Source: Pseudomonadota bacterium
GTDB taxonomy: Bacteria; Pseudomonadota; Gammaproteobacteria; Burkholderiales; Burkholderiaceae_C
Assembly (NCBI GenBank): GCA_021848345.1
Contig: JAJZUV010000001.1
Span: forward strand, 124,001-188,000
Direction: 5' to 3'
Length of the DNA stretch: 64,000 nucleotides
The position numbers and the translations under genes were made by a program. Below, piece after piece: positions 17,540-25,490 of the stretch. Under the pieces are notes generated by a model, which was not told the origin of the DNA, made no database searches, and was given only the letters and a program-made list of their open reading frames with translations. Within the stretch, counting starts at the first letter, position 1. Every line of letters starts with the position of its first letter.

Positions 17540-19177
17540 ATGACCCACTTCGACTGGCACAACCCCTATCCGAGCACCCGCACGCCGGTGTTCGCCCGCA
17601 ACGTGGTGTCCACCTCGCACCCGCTGGCCGCGCAGGCCGGGCTGCGCATGCTGTGGAGGGGCGGCAATGCGATCGACGCGGCCATCGCCGCCGCCGCCGC
17701 GATCACCGTCGTCGAGCCGGTGTCCTGCGGCCTGGGCAGCGATGCCTTCGCGCTGGTGTGGGACGGCGCTCGCCTGCACGGGCTGAATGCCTCCGGAACC
17801 GCGCCGGCGGCGTGGAGCCTGGACTACTTCCGCAAGCGCTACGGCGAGCAGGGCGGCGTGGCCCGGCGCCCCATGCGCGGCTGGGACACCGTGACCGTGC
17901 CGGGGGTCATCGCCGGCTGGGAAGCCCTGCACGCCAAGTTCGGCTCGCTGCCTTTCGCCGACCTCATGGCGCCGGCCATCGACATCGCCGAGCGCGGCTA
18001 CGCGGTCTCGCCCATCGTGGCGCGCAAATGGAACGCCGCCATCGCCGAGCTGCGCGAGCAGCCCGGCTTCTCGGCCGCCTTCATGCCCGGTGGGCGCGCG
18101 CCGGAGGTGGGCGAGCACCTGCGGCTGCCGGGGCACGCGCGCAGCCTGCGCATGCTGGCCGAGCAGGGACCGCGCGCCTTCTACGAAGGCGAGATCGCCG
18201 AGCGCATCGCGGCCTTCTCGCGCGCGTGCGACGGCGCCATGACCCTGGAGGACCTGCGGGGCTACCAGCCGCAGTGGGTGGAGCCCATCGCCAAGGACTA
18301 CCGCGGCTACACGGTGCACGAGATCGGGCCCAACGGGCAGGGTATCGCGGCGCTGATCGCGCTGGGCATCCTGGGGCAGTTCGACCTGGCCTCGCTGCCG
18401 CGCGACGGGGTGGAGTCCCAGCATCTGCAGATCGAGGCGATGAAACTGGCCTTCGCCGACGTGTACCGCTACGTGGCCGATCCGCGCTCCATGGAACTGA
18501 GCCCGGCCGAGATGCTCGACGACGCCTACCTGAAGTCGCGCGCCAGGCTGATCGATCCGCATCGCGCGACCCATTTCGGATTCGGCATGCCGCGTGCCGG
18601 AGGCACCATCTACCTGAGCGCCGCCGACGAACAGGGCCGCATGATCAGTTTCATCCAGTCCAACTACATGGGATTCGGCTCCGGCGTGGTCGTGCCGGAC
18701 ATGGGCATCTCGCTGCAGAACCGCGGCTACGGTTTTTCCATGGATCCCGCGTCGCCCAACGTGGTGGGGCCAGGCAAGCGGCCCTTCCACACCATCATTC
18801 CCGCCTTTCTCACCCGCGAGCGGCAGGGCCGGCGCCAGGCGGTGATGAGTTTCGGGGTCATGGGCGGAGACATGCAGCCGCAGGGGCATGTGCAGACCCT
18901 CGTGCGCATGCTCGACTACGGCCAGCAGCCGCAGGCGGCCTGCGATGCACCGCGCTGGAAGGTCAACCGCGACTTCAGCCTCGACGTGGAGCCCACGCTG
19001 GATGCCGGCTGCGTGCGCGAACTGGTGGCGCGTGGGCATGTCATCCAGTCCATCGAGGACCCCTACATGGACTTCGGCTCCGGCCAGTTCATCTGGCGCC
19101 TCGAGGAGGGCAACGCGGAGCGGGGCTACGTTGCGGCCAGCGATTCACGGCGCGACGGACTCGCCGCCGGGTATTGA
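17540..19177 (+). CDS. Gamma-glutamyltransferase family protein (YwrD-like)
   Basis: The product has 545 residues, close to the usual length. These enzymes are made as a proprotein that cuts itself before a Thr, which then acts as the N-terminal nucleophile. Here the Thr is residue 356 in GGTIYLSAADEQG. The small subunit continues IQSNYMGFGSGVVVPDMG and LQNRGYGF. The large subunit has the conserved start TPVFARNVVSTSHPLAAQAG and EPVSCGLGSDAF. There is no signal peptide, so unlike classical periplasmic Ggt it is probably cytoplasmic, as in the YwrD branch. It could hydrolyse glutathione or other gamma-glutamyl compounds. The ATG at 17540 was preferred over 17465, which adds a Cys-rich leader without function. 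Confidence 0.9.
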   Translation: MTHFDWHNPYPSTRTPVFARNVVSTSHPLAAQAGLRMLWRGGNAIDAAIAAAAAITVVEPVSCGLGSDAFALVWDGARLHGLNASGTAPAAWSLDYFRKRYGEQGGVARRPMRGWDTVTVPGVIAGWEALHAKFGSLPFADLMAPAIDIAERGYAVSPIVARKWNAAIAELREQPGFSAAFMPGGRAPEVGEHLRLPGHARSLRMLAEQGPRAFYEGEIAERIAAFSRACDGAMTLEDLRGYQPQWVEPIAKDYRGYTVHEIGPNGQGIAALIALGILGQFDLASLPRDGVESQHLQIEAMKLAFADVYRYVADPRSMELSPAEMLDDAYLKSRARLIDPHRATHFGFGMPRAGGTIYLSAADEQGRMISFIQSNYMGFGSGVVVPDMGISLQNRGYGFSMDPASPNVVGPGKRPFHTIIPAFLTRERQGRRQAVMSFGVMGGDMQPQGHVQTLVRMLDYGQQPQAACDAPRWKVNRDFSLDVEPTLDAGCVRELVARGHVIQSIEDPYMDFGSGQFIWRLEEGNAERGYVAASDSRRDGLAAGY

Positions 19178-19283
19178 ACCGGCACGCCGAGGCGGCTGGC
19201 GCCCGCGTCCGGCCCGCGCTGGGGTCTAATGCGAGCTACGGCCCGCCGCGTCGGTCCGCCTCCACCTCCGAAGCCTCGAATCG

Positions 19284-19649
19284 ATGAAAGCAGCCTCCAG
19301 GACCCACCGCATCCTCGTCGCGCTGGCCGTGATCGTGGCCCTGCTCGCGCTGGGCAACCCCGGCCTGGACGATTTCGCCGCCTATGCGCGCAACAAGCTC
19401 GAGGAAGCGCCGGGCGCGGTCGGCTTCCTCGCGGGACTGCTGCCGGGGCTGACCCGCTCGTACGTGCTGTCCAACACGCGGCGCAGCAATTTCGGCGTGT
19501 TCTCCATCTATCGCATCGACCCGGGCGATCCGCGGTCGGTGTCGGTGCTGGGCATCGCCTGGCATTTCTTTCCCCTGGGGCGTTCGCTCTCGCAACCCTC
19601 GCCCCGGCCGCGGGCGTCGGAGCCGCACGCGGCCTCGTCGGCCATCTGA
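19284..19649 (+). CDS. DUF4359-like small membrane-anchored protein
   Basis: The product has 121 residues. One N-terminal membrane segment (HRILVALAVIVALLALGNPG) is followed by a short periplasmic domain with LDDFAAYARNKLEE and RRSNFGVFSIYRID, blocks that resemble DUF4359 proteins, and a Pro/Ser-rich tail. No biochemical function is known for the family. It converges on a diguanylate cyclase 18 bases away and stands alone on its strand after the gamma-glutamyltransferase. Confidence 0.6.
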   Translation: MKAASRTHRILVALAVIVALLALGNPGLDDFAAYARNKLEEAPGAVGFLAGLLPGLTRSYVLSNTRRSNFGVFSIYRIDPGDPRSVSVLGIAWHFFPLGRSLSQPSPRPRASEPHAASSAI

Positions 19650-19666
19650 GCCCGCCCCGCGCGACA

Positions 19667-21340
19667 TCAGGCGTCCCCCGAGTAGAAGCGCAGCTGGTCG
19701 CGGCCGGCCCCCTTGGCCTCGTACATGGCCTGGTCGGCGCGGCGCAGCAGGCCCTGGGTGCTCTGGGCATCGCCCGGGCACACGGCGATGCCGATGCTGG
19801 CCGAGATGCCGGCCACGGCGCCGTCGGGCAACGCGATGGGCGCGCGCAGGCGCTCGAGCAGGCGCCGCAGGGTGTCGCGCACGACGACCGCATCGGGCAG
19901 GTGGGTGAGCACGACGACGAACTCGTCGCCCCCCAGGCGGGCCACGATGTCGTTGCCCCGCACGCTTTCCTGCAGGCGTTCGGCCACCACTTCCAGCACC
20001 CGGTCGCCGGCATCGTGGCCGTGGGCGTCGTTGATGGGCTTGAAACGATCGAGGTCGACGAAACACACGGCCAGTTCGTTGTTCAGGCGCCGTCGGGTCG
20101 CGAGCTCGCGTTCGAGCAACTGGAGCAGCAGCGCGCGATTGGGCAGACCGGTCAGCGCGTCGTGGTAGGCCAGGGCCTCGATGCGCTGTTCCCGCATCTT
20201 CAACGCGGTGATGTCCAGCATCATCCACAGGGATTCGTCGCGCTGCGCGGCCAACATGGTGCCGCTGATGTCCACCCACACCGTATCGCCGGACTTCTTC
20301 ACCATGCGCGCCTGGGCCCGATAGGTGCCGCCCGACTGCAGCACCTGGTAGGCCTCGCGCCCGAGCGCCAGGTACGACTGCGCATCGGGATACAGGATGC
20401 GCGAGGACTTGCCGAGAAGTTCCCCCGGTTCGTAGCCGAACATGCGCTCGAAGGCCGAGTTCGCCCACACGGTATCGCGCCTGCGGATCTTGATGATCCC
20501 CACCAGGTCGCTGTGCAGCATCGCGTGCTGTTCGCGCACCACGCCCTCGAGCGCCTGGCGCGCCTCGGTGAGTTCGGTGACCTCGCGGCCCACGCTCTGC
20601 ACTTCCAGCAGGCGCCGCGCCGGGTCGTGAAAGGCGTGGTCGACGAAGTCGATCCAGTGCACCTCGCCGTAGACGTCGATCACGCGGCAGTCGAAGCGCA
20701 CGCTGGGCGCGGCGGGGCTCATCGCCGCCAGGTTCTCGAGTACACGGGGAAGGTCCTCCGGATGCACGGCCTGGCGCCAGCTGCCCGGACAGCCGAGGCG
20801 CGCGGCCTCGCCGAACAGGCGCTGCGCCGTGTCGTTGGCGAACAGCACGGCTCCGCGCGAGTCGAAGCGCAGCACCACGTCGCTCTGGTCGTTCACCATG
20901 GCCTTCCAGCGCGCATCGCTCAATTCCATCCTGGCCAGCGTCTCGCCCAGTCGGCGATGGCTGTTCTGCAAGGTGCGCATGACCAGTGCGATGACCAGCG
21001 AGGACCCGACGAAGGACAGCGCAACCAGGGCGCTGGTGGGCGTCAGCGCCCAGCCCCAGTACGGCGGGTAGAAGATGTACAGGCCGCAGGCCGCGCTCAA
21101 CAGCAGCACCCACAAGCCGGGCCCGGTCCCGCATAGATAAAAGACAAGCAAAATCGCCGGAAAGAACGTGATAAATCCGGCTCGTTGATCGATGGGCAGA
21201 ACCGCGAATCGCAGTGCCAATGCTGCGATGAAGATCGCGCTGGCCGTCGCATAGCGAGTCGGCGCGGCGCGCTCGGCGAGGTTGAGGCGTCGCAAGGGCA
21301 TGGTGTCGGGATGCGGGGCCGTGCGACCCCTGGCTGCCAT
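19667..21340 (-). CDS. Membrane PAS-PAS-GGDEF diguanylate cyclase
   Basis: The product has 557 residues. The N-terminal 130 residues hold several membrane helices of DUF4118-like layout (FPAILLVFYLCGTGPGLWVL, then LYIFYPP). Two PAS domains follow (about 140-255 and 265-380), then a GGDEF domain (390-550) with RLGGDEFVVVLTHL and the metal site VCFVDLDRFKPINDAHGHDAGD. The I-site is intact (RGND), so the enzyme should be inhibited by its own product, unlike the cyclase at 5913. The start is ATG 21340 or the in-frame ATG 21301. It converges on the DUF4359 gene and lies downstream of the LysE-type exporter on the same strand, separated by 84 bases. Confidence 0.88.
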   Translation of the reverse strand: MAARGRTAPHPDTMPLRRLNLAERAAPTRYATASAIFIAALALRFAVLPIDQRAGFITFFPAILLVFYLCGTGPGLWVLLLSAACGLYIFYPPYWGWALTPTSALVALSFVGSSLVIALVMRTLQNSHRRLGETLARMELSDARWKAMVNDQSDVVLRFDSRGAVLFANDTAQRLFGEAARLGCPGSWRQAVHPEDLPRVLENLAAMSPAAPSVRFDCRVIDVYGEVHWIDFVDHAFHDPARRLLEVQSVGREVTELTEARQALEGVVREQHAMLHSDLVGIIKIRRRDTVWANSAFERMFGYEPGELLGKSSRILYPDAQSYLALGREAYQVLQSGGTYRAQARMVKKSGDTVWVDISGTMLAAQRDESLWMMLDITALKMREQRIEALAYHDALTGLPNRALLLQLLERELATRRRLNNELAVCFVDLDRFKPINDAHGHDAGDRVLEVVAERLQESVRGNDIVARLGGDEFVVVLTHLPDAVVVRDTLRRLLERLRAPIALPDGAVAGISASIGIAVCPGDAQSTQGLLRRADQAMYEAKGAGRDQLRFYSGDA

Positions 21341-21424
21341 GTTGCCACGAGGGTACCCGCAAACGCATGCGGGATTGCGTGCTGGTGCCCCAGCGCCGGC
21401 GCGTGCGCCGCGGCTCGTGCGGGC

Positions 21425-22066
21425 TCAGGCCCAGGCCTGCGGCAGCAGGCGCAGCGCCAGGATCCACATGGTGGTCCCGGTGAGCAGGTCCAGCACCCGC
21501 CACGCCATGGGACGTGCGAACCACGGCGCCAGCCAGCGCGCTCCGAAGCCCAGCAGGCAGAACCACAGCAGGCTGCCGGTCGCGGCGCCCGCGAGGAACA
21601 CCAGACGCAGCGGGCCCGGTTGCCGCGCGCCGACGTTGCCCACCAGTAGTACCGTGTCCAGGTAGACGTGCGGGTTGAGCAGCGTGAAGGCGGCCGCCTG
21701 GGCCAGGGTCGCGCGCAGCCCCCGTGCGCGGGGTGCCTGGGAGGCCAGCAGGGCTTCAGGTCGCAACGAGCGCCACAGGGCGCGCGAGCCGTAGCCGGCC
21801 AGGAACAGCGCGCCGAGCAGCGCGAGTCCACGCCCCAGCCACCTGTTGCCGCCCACGGCCTCGGCCATGCCGGCCACGCCCAGGCCCATCAGGCCCACGT
21901 CGGCCAGCACGCACAGGCCCACCACGGGTCCCACGTGCTCGCGGCGCAGTCCCTGACGCAGCACGAAGGCGTTCTGCGCGCCGATGGCCACGATCAGGCC
22001 CAGGCTCAGGCCCAGGCCCTGCAGCAGGGCGTCCAGGGCAGCCGGCGGCGCAGGCGAGAAGGTCAT
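21425..22066 (-). CDS. LysE/ArgO family amino-acid exporter
   Basis: The product has 213 residues with about six membrane helices, as expected for LysE/ArgO. The diagnostic IVAIGAQNAFVLRQGLRREH lies in the first helix region, and TLLNPHVYLDTVLLVG matches the conserved NPxxYLD block. Members export basic amino acids (lysine, arginine and analogues) to prevent toxic accumulation. The ATG at 22066 was chosen because the membrane protein begins there; the frame runs to 22252 without a helix. No LysG/ArgP-type LysR activator is adjacent, which is unusual for a regulated lysE. Confidence 0.9.
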   Translation of the reverse strand: MTFSPAPPAALDALLQGLGLSLGLIVAIGAQNAFVLRQGLRREHVGPVVGLCVLADVGLMGLGVAGMAEAVGGNRWLGRGLALLGALFLAGYGSRALWRSLRPEALLASQAPRARGLRATLAQAAAFTLLNPHVYLDTVLLVGNVGARQPGPLRLVFLAGAATGSLLWFCLLGFGARWLAPWFARPMAWRVLDLLTGTTMWILALRLLPQAWA

Positions 22067-22156
22067 GACTGCGAGCTTGCCTGTGCGCGAGGGCGAAGGC
22101 AAGCGCGGCGGGCGTCGTATGCTCGGGTCGCCCGCGAACCTCCCGCCAACCCAGCC

Positions 22157-22402
22157 ATGTCCGCCGTCGTGCTCGAATCGGTCCTGAGTTGCCCCCATTG
22201 CGCCTTCGCCAGTCGCGAGACCATGCCGCTGGACGCCTGCCGCTTTTTCCACGAATGCCCCGCATGCGGCACCGTGTTCGCTCCGCTGCCCGGCGACTGC
22301 TGCGTGTTCTGCTCCTACGGTTCGGTGCCCTGCCCACCGGTGCAGCAGCGTCGTGCAGCGGCGGGGCTCGAAGCCCGCGAACCGGGGGCTGCCTGCTGCT
22401 GA
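22157..22402 (+). CDS. GDCCVxC-domain small cysteine-rich protein
   Basis: The product has 81 residues. The core has CPHC near residue 13, CPAC near residue 35, and the defining GDCCVFCSYGSVPCPP. The family is small and little studied, and is known for having both cysteine and selenocysteine forms at the GDCC site; this is a cysteine form. The spaced cysteines suggest metal binding or thiol redox chemistry in the cytoplasm. It converges on the MBL-fold gene 15 bases away. The family occurs beside mercury or other metal-stress genes in some genomes, but I see no mer gene here. Confidence 0.8.
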   Translation: MSAVVLESVLSCPHCAFASRETMPLDACRFFHECPACGTVFAPLPGDCCVFCSYGSVPCPPVQQRRAAAGLEAREPGAACC

Positions 22403-22417
22403 GCGGGCGGTATGCGC

Positions 22418-23362
22418 TCAGGGCATCTGGAACTGCAGGTAGGCGCGGTTGATGTTCTTGCGGTTGAGTTCCCCGGCGTTGGCCAGTTCCCGGAAGGTGC
22501 GCGGCGTGGCAGCGTCGATGCGCGTGACGGCCTGTTGCAGATCCTCCATGTTCTCGGCCGCCGGTCGGGCCTGGCCGACCAGCCAGTCCAGGTAGTCGCC
22601 GGTCTGCGCACGCGCCTGCTCCAGCGAGCACGGGCGCCCGTGACCGGGCACGATCACCCGCGGATGCAAGGTCGACGCGAAGGCGTGAAAGCTGCGCGCC
22701 CACTGGTCGACGCGGCTGCCGTTGTCCAGCACGCCGAGCATGCGATCGGCGAACACCAGATCCCCCGCGAAGGCCACGCGCTGCTCGGGTAGCCACACGA
22801 CCGCATCCCCGGGGAAATGGCCGGGCCCGAAGCGTCGCAGTTCGACCCTCACGCCGCCCAGCACCAGCCGGGCGTCGTCGCCCGCGAGCGGGTCGGGGCT
22901 GCTCAGCGGGGACGGGGGAGCGCCCCCCGCGGAGCCGGCCTGCGCCAGCGCCTGCACTTGCTGGGCGGCCAGGGCGTGCTGGTCGTCGACGGTGGCCTGC
23001 AGGGCGAGGATCTTCGCGCCCCGCGCCGCGAACCACGCGTTGCCCAGCCAGCGGTGGTCCTGGCTTCCGGTGTTGATCACCCAGCGCACCGGCAGCTTGG
23101 TCACGCCGCGCAACGCCCGCGCGATCAGCTGCGCACCGCCGTCGCCCGCGCCGCTGTCGATCAGGATCACACCCTCGGGCGTGAGCACGGCTCCGAAGGT
23201 GGCGTTGTCGCCCGCGTTGGCCTGATCGCGCTGGCCCAGGGGGCCGACCAGTGCGTAGACCGTGGCGCTCACGGGCACGACGTCGAGCACCGCGCCGTGG
23301 GCCACCAGGGCCGTCGCCAGCAGGGCCAGCGACAGGGTGATTTTCAGCAGGGTCCGCACCAT
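22418..23362 (-). CDS. Exported metallo-beta-lactamase-fold protein with a degenerate zinc site
   Basis: The product has 314 residues with a signal peptide (TLLKITLSLALLATALVAHG). The MBL fold resembles SoxH/quinoprotein-relay hydrolases. The usual HxHxDH motif reads TGSQDH: the first two histidines are Thr98 and Ser100, while Asp102 and His103 remain. The other ligands are present: His182 (FGPGHFPGD), Asp201 (FAGDLVF) and His241 (VPGHGRP). One zinc site is therefore probably lost and one kept, so it may bind a single metal or have another role. The gene lies 25 bases downstream of the cytochrome gene and is probably co-transcribed with it from the promoter that carries the FNR-like palindrome. 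Confidence 0.8.
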   Translation of the reverse strand: MVRTLLKITLSLALLATALVAHGAVLDVVPVSATVYALVGPLGQRDQANAGDNATFGAVLTPEGVILIDSGAGDGGAQLIARALRGVTKLPVRWVINTGSQDHRWLGNAWFAARGAKILALQATVDDQHALAAQQVQALAQAGSAGGAPPSPLSSPDPLAGDDARLVLGGVRVELRRFGPGHFPGDAVVWLPEQRVAFAGDLVFADRMLGVLDNGSRVDQWARSFHAFASTLHPRVIVPGHGRPCSLEQARAQTGDYLDWLVGQARPAAENMEDLQQAVTRIDAATPRTFRELANAGELNRKNINRAYLQFQMP

Positions 23363-23387
23363 GGTCGCTTGCTCCGTGTGCCGCGGG

Positions 23388-23903
23388 CTATTGCAGCTTG
23401 TAGGCCGCGTGGCAGGCCACGCAGGTCTGCATCATGCGACCGAAGACCATCTGCGGCTTGTGTCGGTCCCCGGTGGCGGTCGCATCCTGCGCCGCCAGGA
23501 TGAACTCTCCGGCCTGCATGTGCAGGCGTGCGCCCAGTTCGCGCATGCCCGGCGGCATGTAGCGCGCCTCCTGCGCGGCCTGGTCGCCGTGCATGGACGA
23601 CATGCCCAGGGTCATCGAGGCCACGCGCGCCGCCTCGTCGTATCGCCCCTGGGCCATCGCCTGCTGGATCTCGGCCAGGCCCTGAAGATGCATGCGCATG
23701 GTCGCCAGCACCTCGCGGCGCAACTCGGGCGGAAAGCGCACCTCGGCGCGCGTGTCGACCCGCGCGGTCGCGGTGGACTCGGGGGCCGAGGCGAGCGGCG
23801 GCATCGCGCCCGGATGCATGGACATGTCGTGCGCGGCGGCGCCGCCCAGCGCGAGGGCGAACAGCAGGGCGCCCGGCACGACGGCTCTCAGAGCTTGTTT
23901 CAC
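23388..23903 (-). CDS. Periplasmic cytochrome c' / c556-like protein
   Basis: The product has 171 residues with a signal peptide (ALRAVVPGALLFALALGGAAA). A single heme site CVACH lies at the extreme C-terminus (Cys161, Cys164, His165), followed by AAYKLQ, as in four-helix cytochromes of the c'/c556 class. The Met-rich first helix (REVLATMRMHLQGLAEIQQA) could give the sixth, Met, ligand that marks c556 types. It should carry electrons or bind gases in the periplasm. It is first in the unit with the MBL-fold protein and divergent from a Crp/Fnr regulator across a TGAT-N4-ATCA palindrome, which suggests oxygen- or NO-dependent control. Confidence 0.8.
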   Translation of the reverse strand: MKQALRAVVPGALLFALALGGAAAHDMSMHPGAMPPLASAPESTATARVDTRAEVRFPPELRREVLATMRMHLQGLAEIQQAMAQGRYDEAARVASMTLGMSSMHGDQAAQEARYMPPGMRELGARLHMQAGEFILAAQDATATGDRHKPQMVFGRMMQTCVACHAAYKLQ

Positions 23904-23959
23904 GGCGGTTTCCAGGGTTTCGGTGGCCGGAGCTTACATACGGGGGGAGGTTTGCACCT

Positions 23960-23973
23960 ATGATCGCGATCAT
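23960..23973. promoter_or_regulatory. FNR/DNR-like palindrome in the cytochrome / Crp-Fnr divergent promoter
   Basis: ATGATCGCGATCAT is a perfect 14-base palindrome with the core TGAT-CGCG-ATCA, eight of the ten fixed bases of the FNR consensus TTGAT-N4-ATCAA. It lies 57 bases upstream of the cytochrome start and 56 bases upstream of the regulator start, so it could control both. Confidence 0.6.
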
Positions 23974-24028
23974 GTTTCCGGCTGGATCGTGCGATCTGCG
24001 TCGATCCAGGCCGCCACCGTCCGCTTCG

Positions 24029-24745
24029 ATGCCCGAGCTCCGCTTGTCGATTCCTCATGGCCTGGCCGCGGCCTTGCCCGAGAAGCTGCAGGCCCTCGGG
24101 GTGCGCGCTGAACTGCGCTCGGGGGAGAGCCTGTTCCTCGGCGGTACCGAACCGACCCGTGTGTACTGGGTGGAATCCGGCGAGATCGTGCTGCAGCGCC
24201 ATTCGCGCCAGGGTCAGGCGCTGATCCTGCAGCGCGTGCGCGAAGGCTTCGTGGCGGAGGCCAGCCTGCAGGCGTCGCGTTATCACTGCGACGCGCTCGC
24301 GGCGCGCCCCTCGGTGGTCTGGGGCTTTGCGCGCGCACGCCTGTTGCGCGTGCTGGAGGAGACTCCCGGGCTGGCGCTCTGGTGGGCCGCCCGCCTGGCC
24401 GGGCAGTTGCGCGCGGCGCGGCTGCGCTGCGAGCGCCTGAGCCTGAAGGGGGCCGAAGCGCGCATCGTGCACGCCGTGGAGACCGAGGGCGAGGACGGCG
24501 TGCTGGTGCTGCCGTCCACGCGCCGTGCCTGGGCGGCCGAACTGGGCTTGACCCCCGAGGCCCTGTACCGCGCGCTGGCCCGCCTGCAGCGCGACGGGGT
24601 GCTGGCCATCCGTGGCGCCGAGCTTCGCTGCGGCGCTACGCCGATGCCAGCGCCACGGCGTCCGCCCCCGCGGGAATGCGCATCGGAGCCTGCGGGTCGG
24701 TCACCGCGCGCCACACCGCCTGCGCCACGGCGGCGGATTCCGTGA
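24029..24745 (+). CDS. Crp/Fnr family transcriptional regulator
   Basis: The product has 238 residues. A cyclic-nucleotide-type beta-roll (about 20-110, GESLFLGGTEPTRVYWVESGEIV) is followed by the dimer helix and a winged HTH with recognition helix LTPEALYRALARLQRDG. Glu and Arg are spaced as in FNR (ExxxR), which fits recognition of TGAT half-sites like the palindrome upstream. There is no N-terminal Cys cluster, so it is not a classical FeS FNR; it may be DNR-like or sense another signal. The start at 24029 was preferred to 23960, because that ATG lies inside the palindrome. The last 37 residues overlap the 3' end of the convergent SDR gene and look non-domain. Confidence 0.8.
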   Translation: MPELRLSIPHGLAAALPEKLQALGVRAELRSGESLFLGGTEPTRVYWVESGEIVLQRHSRQGQALILQRVREGFVAEASLQASRYHCDALAARPSVVWGFARARLLRVLEETPGLALWWAARLAGQLRAARLRCERLSLKGAEARIVHAVETEGEDGVLVLPSTRRAWAAELGLTPEALYRALARLQRDGVLAIRGAELRCGATPMPAPRRPPPRECASEPAGRSPRATPPAPRRRIP

Positions 24746-25388
24746 GCGGGGTCGAGGTGTCGCGGATCGACTCGAACACACGTTGCTGGAACTCGACGTA
24801 GGCCGCGGGCGGCTCGTCGGCCATCAGGCGCCTGGCGTTGTCGCCGAAGCGCGTATCCAGGCAGCGCCCGGGCAACACCAGGCGCAGGCGCACGCCGAAG
24901 GGTTCCAGTTCCAGCGCCAGGGATTCGGTGAAGGCGTTCACCGCCGCCTTGCTGGCCGTGTAGACCGACAGCAGCGGCAGCGGGCGCAGCGTCACGGTGG
25001 AGGTGACGTTGACCACCACCCCGGAGCCGCGCTCGCGCATGGGTGCGAGCACGGCCTGGGTCATCGCGATGGTGCCCAGCAGGTTGGTTTCGACCACCTC
25101 GCGGATGCTCGTCTGCGCGAGGCCTTCCAGCGGCGCCGCGAGCCCGATGCCGGCGTTGTTGACCAGGGCGTCGATGGGGCCGGCCTGCTCCAGGCAGCGC
25201 CGGATGCCGAGCGGGTCGGTCACGTCCAGCGCAAGCACGCGCAGCCGCTCGGAGGCGGGAAGCAGGTCCTCGCGCGGCGTGCGCATGGTGGCGATCACGC
25301 GCCAGCCCCTGTCGAGGAACAGGCGTGCGGTGTCGAGGCCGAAGCCGGAGGAGCAGCCGGTGATCAGGATGGTGGATGCATCGGACAT
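24636..25388 (-). CDS. Short-chain dehydrogenase/reductase (SDR)
   Basis: The product has 250 residues and is a classical SDR. It has the cofactor motif TGCSSGFG (TGxxxGxG), VNNAGIG, the catalytic Ser in VNVTSTVT, and YTASK with the Tyr-x-x-x-Lys pair. It should be a cytoplasmic NAD(P)H oxidoreductase of unknown substrate. The start MSDASTILITG at 25388 gives the normal N-terminus. It is divergent from an AraC-type regulator whose promoter carries a direct repeat, a common arrangement in which the regulator controls the dehydrogenase. Its 3' end overlaps the Crp/Fnr gene by 110 bases on the opposite strand. Confidence 0.9.
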   Translation of the reverse strand: MSDASTILITGCSSGFGLDTARLFLDRGWRVIATMRTPREDLLPASERLRVLALDVTDPLGIRRCLEQAGPIDALVNNAGIGLAAPLEGLAQTSIREVVETNLLGTIAMTQAVLAPMRERGSGVVVNVTSTVTLRPLPLLSVYTASKAAVNAFTESLALELEPFGVRLRLVLPGRCLDTRFGDNARRLMADEPPAAYVEFQQRVFESIRDTSTPLTESAAVAQAVWRAVTDPQAPMRIPAGADAVALASA

Positions 25389-25456
25389 GACGTGGCGTTC
25401 CAATGGGTTGAACAGGCTTGCACTGTAGGCGTCCGAAGCCGGACTTCCTACAATGA

Positions 25457-25490
25457 AACGTCCAGAAATTTGTCGAGAACGTCCGGAGAT
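25457..25490 (+). promoter_or_regulatory. AraC-type direct-repeat operator, two sites 21 bases apart
   Basis: AACGTCCAGAAAT (25457-25469) and AACGTCCGGAGAT (25478-25490) agree at 11 of 13 positions and are spaced exactly 21 bases, two helical turns, as is usual for AraC-family operators. A related GGCGTCCGAAG occurs at 25428-25438. The array sits between the SDR and the AraC gene and covers the alternative upstream ATG at 25453, which favours the start at 25489. Confidence 0.55.

Noticed and set aside
23528-24028. Extended start of the Crp/Fnr regulator
   Set aside because: The frame overlaps the cytochrome gene, and the ATG at 23960 lies inside the FNR-like palindrome.
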